NCBI GenBank assembly: GCA_018676675.1
Contig: JABHEG010000237.1
Location: 1 to 47,384 of the forward strand
DNA length: 47,384 nucleotides
Reading direction: 5' to 3'
Origin: Lentisphaerota bacterium
GTDB lineage: Bacteria > Verrucomicrobiota > Lentisphaeria > Oligosphaerales > JABHEG01
Below are positions 43,498 to 47,384 of the stretch, piece after piece. The translations under genes were made by a program, and so were the position numbers. Numbering within the stretch: the first letter of the stretch is position 1; every line of letters starts with the position of its first letter. The notes below the pieces were generated by a model. The model saw only the letters and a program-made list of their open reading frames with translations. It was not told where the DNA came from and ran no database searches.

Positions 43498-46029
43498 TCA
43501 TTGCGAGTGCTTCCAGGCCGTGTGGTTCGCTACGGCTTCAGACACTCGAAGGGCTCGATTGTATAGCCAAAGGCGTGTGACTCCACTGGCGGGAACACGG
43601 TGGAGCGCTGGCTGGCTGATCGCATCTCCCGTGGGTAGATAGTCCGGGGGACACCTGAACCATCCGCACTGCTGCTCAGGGCCGCCGTCAAGAAGCACCC
43701 CGTTGACTACGAACAGGATCAGACGCGGCGCCGCGTCGAGGATGACGACCACGTGGTTGGGGTGGCCAGAACGGAGGACGCCCGTCTCTGTAGTCCAGGT
43801 CTTGTGTCGGCTCCCGGACGAGATGTCCAGCTGCAGTGCCCCCGTTCGCGCTGTTCGGAGAGAGAACGTGTAACCGTCCGTGCCTCGGAATTCAGCCAGC
43901 GTTCGCTTGTCTTCCTGTTCCTCGGTCTGCTGGAACAACAGGTCCAGGGAGAGGCCACCACCGGACAGAACGTTCACGTCTTCTTCTGCCGCCTGTTTAC
44001 CCCTTTCTGGCTCTGCCTCGCTCCAGCAGACGATTCGTCCTGCTGCCACGGGAGTGCGATTGGTGCCCTGTGCCCAAAGCCCCTCAAGGAGTTGGGGAGC
44101 AATCTCATGTACTCGGGCTTCAGACTTCTGTGTTTCCGTCACCCAGAAACGTCCGGCTTGTTCGATGAGATCGGGGTAACTCATGCGCGTCGCGAGATTG
44201 TCGGCGAAGAGCAGGATCTCAGGCTGCGACCAATGGATAGCTCCGTCTCGCGCGGTACCCCCAGTGATCCAGACGGGGTTACGTCCTCGGAACGATGTCC
44301 CCCCGTGGTTGTGGTACCAGAACAGGTAGTGCCCATTTGCTGTGCGCCAGAGCTTCGGGCAGGCACGCGGCTGTTTGAATGTGCGGCCACCGGGTGTGTA
44401 GGTCATGGGCTCGGGGACACTCCAGGTTCGGCCGCTGTCGCCGCTGGTGCTCTGACACGGGTGACCGCGAGTCGTGCGGTAGACGCAGAACAGGCTGCTG
44501 TCGCCCAGTGGGACAACATTGTGCTCCTCTTGGACGGAACCGAATGTCGGGTTGCGGATGCCGTGGTCTCCCGCGGGCAGGAGCTCGAATGTGAGCAGGT
44601 CGGGGTTGGGCTGCGTCAGCAGGTTCGCTGATCGGTAGAGCCAGCCCTCGCCATTGCCGAGGAAGTACCTGGCCAGCTTGGTGATGGCAAAGTAGACGGA
44701 GCCATCGGCGATCTTGGGCTTGTCGATACCCCAGAACATCTGGACGCGGCCCCCGAAGGTGTTGTCGCGATCGCAGGCCGTGTTCCGCATTGGGATGCGA
44801 TAGCGCCGGGGCGACCAGGTCTGCCCGTTATCATCGGTATAGCGGAAGCAGTACCACCCATGGGTGTCGCTGCGGACCCGTTTCGTGCTGCCTGGGAGTT
44901 GGGTGACCTCGTCACCGTTGAAGGTGTAGAACGCGTAGATGCGCCCGCTCGGAACGATCAGGGGAACGGCCCATGAGGCATTGGGACCGTTAGACGGCTC
45001 AATGTCGACCAACGGTGACCATGTCTGACCGTGGTCGCTGCTTGTGGCGGACACGACGTGCTGACCGGCCTGCCCCTCGTGTCCGGGGCCGGTCGTCAGT
45101 GTGCACAGCCACTTCCCATCGTTGGTGACGACCACATAGGGCTGATCGCAGTATCCTTCATCAGGGATTTTCAGGCCATTTCGGATGTCTCGGGGATCTT
45201 TGCGCGGAGGAGGGTGCATTGCGGGGCACAGTGCCCTGATTTCGGTGTCTGTCAGCGTTCGCCCGTAGATGCGGACATCATCGATCGCGCCGGCAAAGTG
45301 GCGCTTCTCCATCTCTCGCCCGATGACTTGTCGAGGCAGTCTGATATGGGCCAGCCCCGGGTGGAACGTATCGCTGTCCGTCCTCATCCCGTTGATGAAG
45401 AGTGTGATCGCTCCGGAACGCGCGTCCGCGATGAGCCCGACGTGGTACCACGTCGCGTGGCGGAGTGGTGGGCTGCTGACCCGAGCACGTGACCCGCCCC
45501 CTGTATGCAGGAACACATCCACCTGCCGTCGTCGCAATGGCACATGGAGACAGCCCCGGCCCCACGTGTCGCTGGTGACCAACCCCTGAAAGTCGTCTGG
45601 ATTTCCTCCCGGCTCCAGGCGCATCCAAAACGCGATTGTCACAGCAGGATGCGTGCCCAGGTCCCCAAGGGCGACGTAGTCGTCGACGCCATCGAACTGA
45701 AGCGCGCGGCCCCGTTTCCCCGGGATGGTGTCGGCCCCGTGAACAGGGCCTGCAGCGCTGCCACGGGCCGCATCACTGACGAGCCCGCTCTCTCCGTCAT
45801 CCAACGACCAGTGGCCGATCAAGCCATCGTTGGTGGCGTTCGCCGGCAACGTCGAGAGGAGAGCCCAGGCGAGTAGCCACATCAGCATCAGACGTTGTTG
45901 GGGAAGAGCCGGTTGAGGCAGGGGAAGGAAGGAGGCATGCTTGCGAGGACGTGAAGACCGGCCGGTTGAGAACCGGCTCCTCCAGGGATGCGTGCCCCAG
46001 GGAATTGGCGATAGAGAGGGACTCCTCAT
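43498..46029 (-). CDS. Secreted LamG/BNR-repeat (sialidase-fold) protein
   Basis: An 843-residue protein if it starts at 46029, where ATGA overlaps the TPR stop and GGAG lies 5 bases upstream. A start at 45888 (796 residues) would put the hydrophobic signal (MWLLAWALLSTLPANA) at the N-terminus but has no ribosome site. Residues about 65-250 (long numbering) form a LamG domain. Residues 290-690 are a six-bladed BNR propeller with Asp-box phrases SSDHGQTWSPL, TDDNGQTWSPR and SGDSGRTWSVP. A second LamG domain occupies 700-820. The RIP arginine motif of true sialidases is absent at the expected place (CDQPYVVVTNDGKW), so I call it a BNR-fold glycan-binding or hydrolytic protein, not a sialidase. 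It is coupled to the TPR gene. Confidence 0.75.
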   Translation of the reverse strand: MRSPSLSPIPWGTHPWRSRFSTGRSSRPRKHASFLPLPQPALPQQRLMLMWLLAWALLSTLPANATNDGLIGHWSLDDGESGLVSDAARGSAAGPVHGADTIPGKRGRALQFDGVDDYVALGDLGTHPAVTIAFWMRLEPGGNPDDFQGLVTSDTWGRGCLHVPLRRRQVDVFLHTGGGSRARVSSPPLRHATWYHVGLIADARSGAITLFINGMRTDSDTFHPGLAHIRLPRQVIGREMEKRHFAGAIDDVRIYGRTLTDTEIRALCPAMHPPPRKDPRDIRNGLKIPDEGYCDQPYVVVTNDGKWLCTLTTGPGHEGQAGQHVVSATSSDHGQTWSPLVDIEPSNGPNASWAVPLIVPSGRIYAFYTFNGDEVTQLPGSTKRVRSDTHGWYCFRYTDDNGQTWSPRRYRIPMRNTACDRDNTFGGRVQMFWGIDKPKIADGSVYFAITKLARYFLGNGEGWLYRSANLLTQPNPDLLTFELLPAGDHGIRNPTFGSVQEEHNVVPLGDSSLFCVYRTTRGHPCQSTSGDSGRTWSVPEPMTYTPGGRTFKQPRACPKLWRTANGHYLFWYHNHGGTSFRGRNPVWITGGTARDGAIHWSQPEILLFADNLATRMSYPDLIEQAGRFWVTETQKSEARVHEIAPQLLEGLWAQGTNRTPVAAGRIVCWSEAEPERGKQAAEEDVNVLSGGGLSLDLLFQQTEEQEDKRTLAEFRGTDGYTFSLRTARTGALQLDISSGSRHKTWTTETGVLRSGHPNHVVVILDAAPRLILFVVNGVLLDGGPEQQCGWFRCPPDYLPTGDAISQPALHRVPASGVTRLWLYNRALRVSEAVANHTAWKHSQ
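45961..45977. repeat. Palindrome inside the 5' end of the BNR gene
   Basis: A perfect inverted repeat, GCCGGTT-GAG-AACCGGC, lies about 55 bases inside the long form of the BNR reading frame. A second partial copy of AGCCGGTTGAG occurs at 45907-45917. The resulting peptide (residues about 15-30) is basic and unconserved. The palindrome looks like a dispersed repeat that landed in, or just before, the start of the gene, and its presence makes the start codon uncertain. Confidence 0.6.
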
Positions 46030-46940
46030 CTCTTCTCCGTCGTTCCGCCCATGTCCTCGATCAGGGCATCGAGCATTACTCGAGCGTTCTCCCTGATTGA
46101 GTCAGGGACCTCGGCCAGACGAAGGATCTTCACCAGTTGTGTCGCTGCCTGACCATTGTTCCTCTGTTCCCTGAGAACGCCGGCGTGACTGATGTAGAAG
46201 AGGGCCCGCCAGTAGTCACTGGGCAGGTCGCTGTACTCGATGGCCTTGAACTCTTCAGCGGCGGTATCCAGTTCCCGACGTTCGACCAGAATAGCCACGA
46301 TGCTGAGAAGGCATCGGTTGCGCCAAGCGTAGTTTCCTTTGGTTACGGCGAGGCCTTTCCGGTACACGGCCAGAGCTCTGTCGTGGTCATTCATCTCGTC
46401 CTGGTAGAGATCTCCCAGGCGCTTGCAGGCCCAGCCTCGGTCAATGACGGCCCCGCTGCTCGCCACTGCCCTCTCCAGATCTTCCTTTGCGTCTGCCGGC
46501 CGCTTCAGTTCTCCGTAGGCCGTTCCGCGGGCGAGGAAGCTCTCAAGGTGGCACGTGTGAGGCCAGGACTGGATCTCGGCGTCGCCGAATTGCGCGATCG
46601 CTTCGGCAAAGTGTCTGCCGTTTACCAGCAGCACCAACTGTCGACTTTGGGAATGGCCCTGTCCCTTGATCTTCTCTGCCAGGGCAAGGGCTCTGTCTGG
46701 ATCTCTCAGGCGTCTCAGGGCGATCTCGGAGGCGGCCTTGAGGAACGATGCGTTGTTCTGCAGATCAGCCGTCGCATTCGCGGCCCTTTCGTAGCAGGCG
46801 ATCGCTTCTTCAAGCCTTCCCTCTTTGACCAACTGGCTGGCCACCGCCCGAACGGCGAGGGCTTCAGCGGGACCGGCAAGGGGCGCTGGACCCGCGAGCA
46901 GGAGCAGGGCGCAGCAGGTTTTCAGGAAGGCATCACGCAT
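46026..46940 (-). CDS. Secreted TPR-repeat protein coupled to the BNR gene
   Basis: A 304-residue exported protein. I chose the ATG at 46940 because a clear signal peptide follows (MRDAFLKTCCALLLLAGPA). The body is TPR-like: GRLEEAIACYERAANATADL, GEL-type helices in YGELKRPADAKEDLERAV, LGDLYQDEMNDHDRALAVYRKGL, and LDTAAEEFKAIEY. It ends in a long helix, VMLDALIEDMGG. It is a scaffold type and has no catalytic motif. Its stop codon overlaps the long-form start of the BNR gene, the same arrangement as the HEAT/beta-helix pair, so co-production with that large secreted protein is likely. Confidence 0.8.
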   Translation of the reverse strand: MRDAFLKTCCALLLLAGPAPLAGPAEALAVRAVASQLVKEGRLEEAIACYERAANATADLQNNASFLKAASEIALRRLRDPDRALALAEKIKGQGHSQSRQLVLLVNGRHFAEAIAQFGDAEIQSWPHTCHLESFLARGTAYGELKRPADAKEDLERAVASSGAVIDRGWACKRLGDLYQDEMNDHDRALAVYRKGLAVTKGNYAWRNRCLLSIVAILVERRELDTAAEEFKAIEYSDLPSDYWRALFYISHAGVLREQRNNGQAATQLVKILRLAEVPDSIRENARVMLDALIEDMGGTTEKR

Positions 46941-46953
46941 CGGACGCTCTTTT

Positions 46954-47289
46954 CTACTCGAACACGATTTCACCGAAGTACCCGTCACCGGGCGTGCGTG
47001 AGATGTTGAGTTTCGCCGTCCACACCGACAGCTCACGCTTCTTCTTGCCGTCGTAGAAATGGACTCTGCCGAAATTGGCCCACCAGGATGTGCCCGTTGC
47101 GGGGGGAGGCACACCCATTGTCTTGAAGGGAACCGTCACCAGCACCAGCCATCGGTTCTGATTTCCCTGCAGAACACTCTCGTATTGCCAGTCGCCATCC
47201 CAGGTGTTGTCATTCCAGCCGAATTTCGGGTGCAGTATATCGGTCTTGAGAGTACCGAGTTCTTGCCTGTTAGGGGCTGGCCGCCCCAA
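46954..47289 (-). pseudogene. Truncated CBM9-like domain fragment
   Basis: A 111-codon frame encodes the last part of a CBM9-like carbohydrate-binding domain (NRWLVLVTVPFKTMG, WWANFGRVHFYDGKK, ELSVWTAKLNISRTPGDGYF, then GEIVFE and a stop). A full domain would need about 180 residues plus an export signal. The frame is closed by a TGA just before 47289, where only a TTG start exists. I read it as the 3' remnant of a larger secreted gene whose 5' part has been lost or displaced. It ends 13 bases before the TPR gene start. Confidence 0.6.
47273..47287. repeat. Small inverted repeat at the junction with the CBM9 fragment
   Basis: GGGGC-TGGCC-GCCCC, a near-perfect 5-bp stem, lies directly at the point where the CBM9 homology begins and beside the stop of the edge gene. 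It could be the end of an inserted element or a terminator for the edge gene. Confidence 0.35.
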
Positions 47290-47292
47290 CGT

Positions 47293-47384
47293 TCACGCGG
47301 CCAGCCTCGTGCCTTCAGCGCGCTTGAGGTCGAGTCTGTCGCGGATGAATTTCGTAAGATATGGTGCGGAGAAGTCATCGGCGA
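47293..47384 (-). CDS. C-terminal end of an unidentified gene, cut by the window edge
   Basis: Reading from the right edge, a frame encodes ADDFSAPYLTKFIRDRLDLK then RAEGTRLAA and a stop at 47293-47295. The sequence is protein-like and lies in a different frame from the CBM9 fragment that follows it directly. It resembles the basic tail of a DNA-binding or transposase-type protein, but 30 codons are too few to identify a family. Confidence 0.35.
   Translation of the reverse strand, partial: ADDFSAPYLTKFIRDRLDLKRAEGTRLAA

Noticed and set aside
43498..46029. True sialidase
   Set aside because: Asp boxes show the BNR fold, but I do not see the RIP arginine motif or a confident catalytic Tyr/Glu pair.
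1..47384. tRNA or rRNA genes
   Set aside because: I saw no cloverleaf with a conserved T-loop and no rRNA-like stretch in the non-coding gaps.

Overview
The window is GC-rich bacterial DNA with long, mostly single-exon-style reading frames, short gaps and Shine-Dalgarno sites. The gene content suggests a PVC-type bacterium (Lentisphaerota, Kiritimatiellota or Planctomycetota) or a similarly CAZyme-rich uncultured phylum such as Hydrogenedentota. It has many very large secreted proteins with LamG, beta-helix, GHL10/GH42-like, DUF4838, DUF6067 and BspA-type LRR domains, and no SusC/SusD pair, TonB receptor or sulfatase. This placement is inferred from domain content; no rRNA or universal marker is present.

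Layout. All genes from 0.4 to 22.15 kb read on the plus strand and all genes from 22.22 kb to the end read on the minus strand, so there is one convergent junction at about 22.15-22.22 kb. Plus strand: a GHL10-like secreted glycosidase; a REC-PAS-GAF-PAS signalling protein that stops where a histidine kinase core should begin; a GH141-like beta-helix protein; a cytoplasmic beta-propeller protein with an alpha/beta hydrolase; a 1638-residue GH42-like secreted protein; an alpha/alpha-barrel lipoprotein flanked by broken gene ends; a GNAT acetyltransferase; a decayed ORF; and the overlapping trkA-trkH potassium uptake pair. Minus strand, in transcription order from the right edge: a truncated CBM9-like gene end; a TPR protein coupled to a LamG/BNR protein; a LamG-CBM9-DUF6067 protein; a DUF4838 protein; a HEAT-repeat protein coupled to a beta-helix protein; a second TPR protein; a BspA-type LRR protein with recent repeat duplications; a second GH42-like protein; and a secreted protein of unknown function.

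How it fits together. Apart from the Trk pair, GNAT and sensor, nearly every gene carries an export signal and a carbohydrate-binding or carbohydrate-active fold. I read the window as a polysaccharide-foraging region whose substrate cannot be named from sequence; GH141-, GH42- and BNR-like folds would fit complex, possibly fucosylated or galactosylated glycans. The most unusual pattern is that small secreted superhelical-repeat proteins (HEAT, TPR) are twice joined by ATGA stop/start overlaps to a large secreted carbohydrate-binding or beta-helix protein. Other points of interest are an intergenic repeat present twice (about 10.8 and 36.8 kb), several strong inverted repeats, a likely inserted segment at 15.8-18.2 kb, and signs of gene decay at 18.8-19.2 kb and at the right edge.
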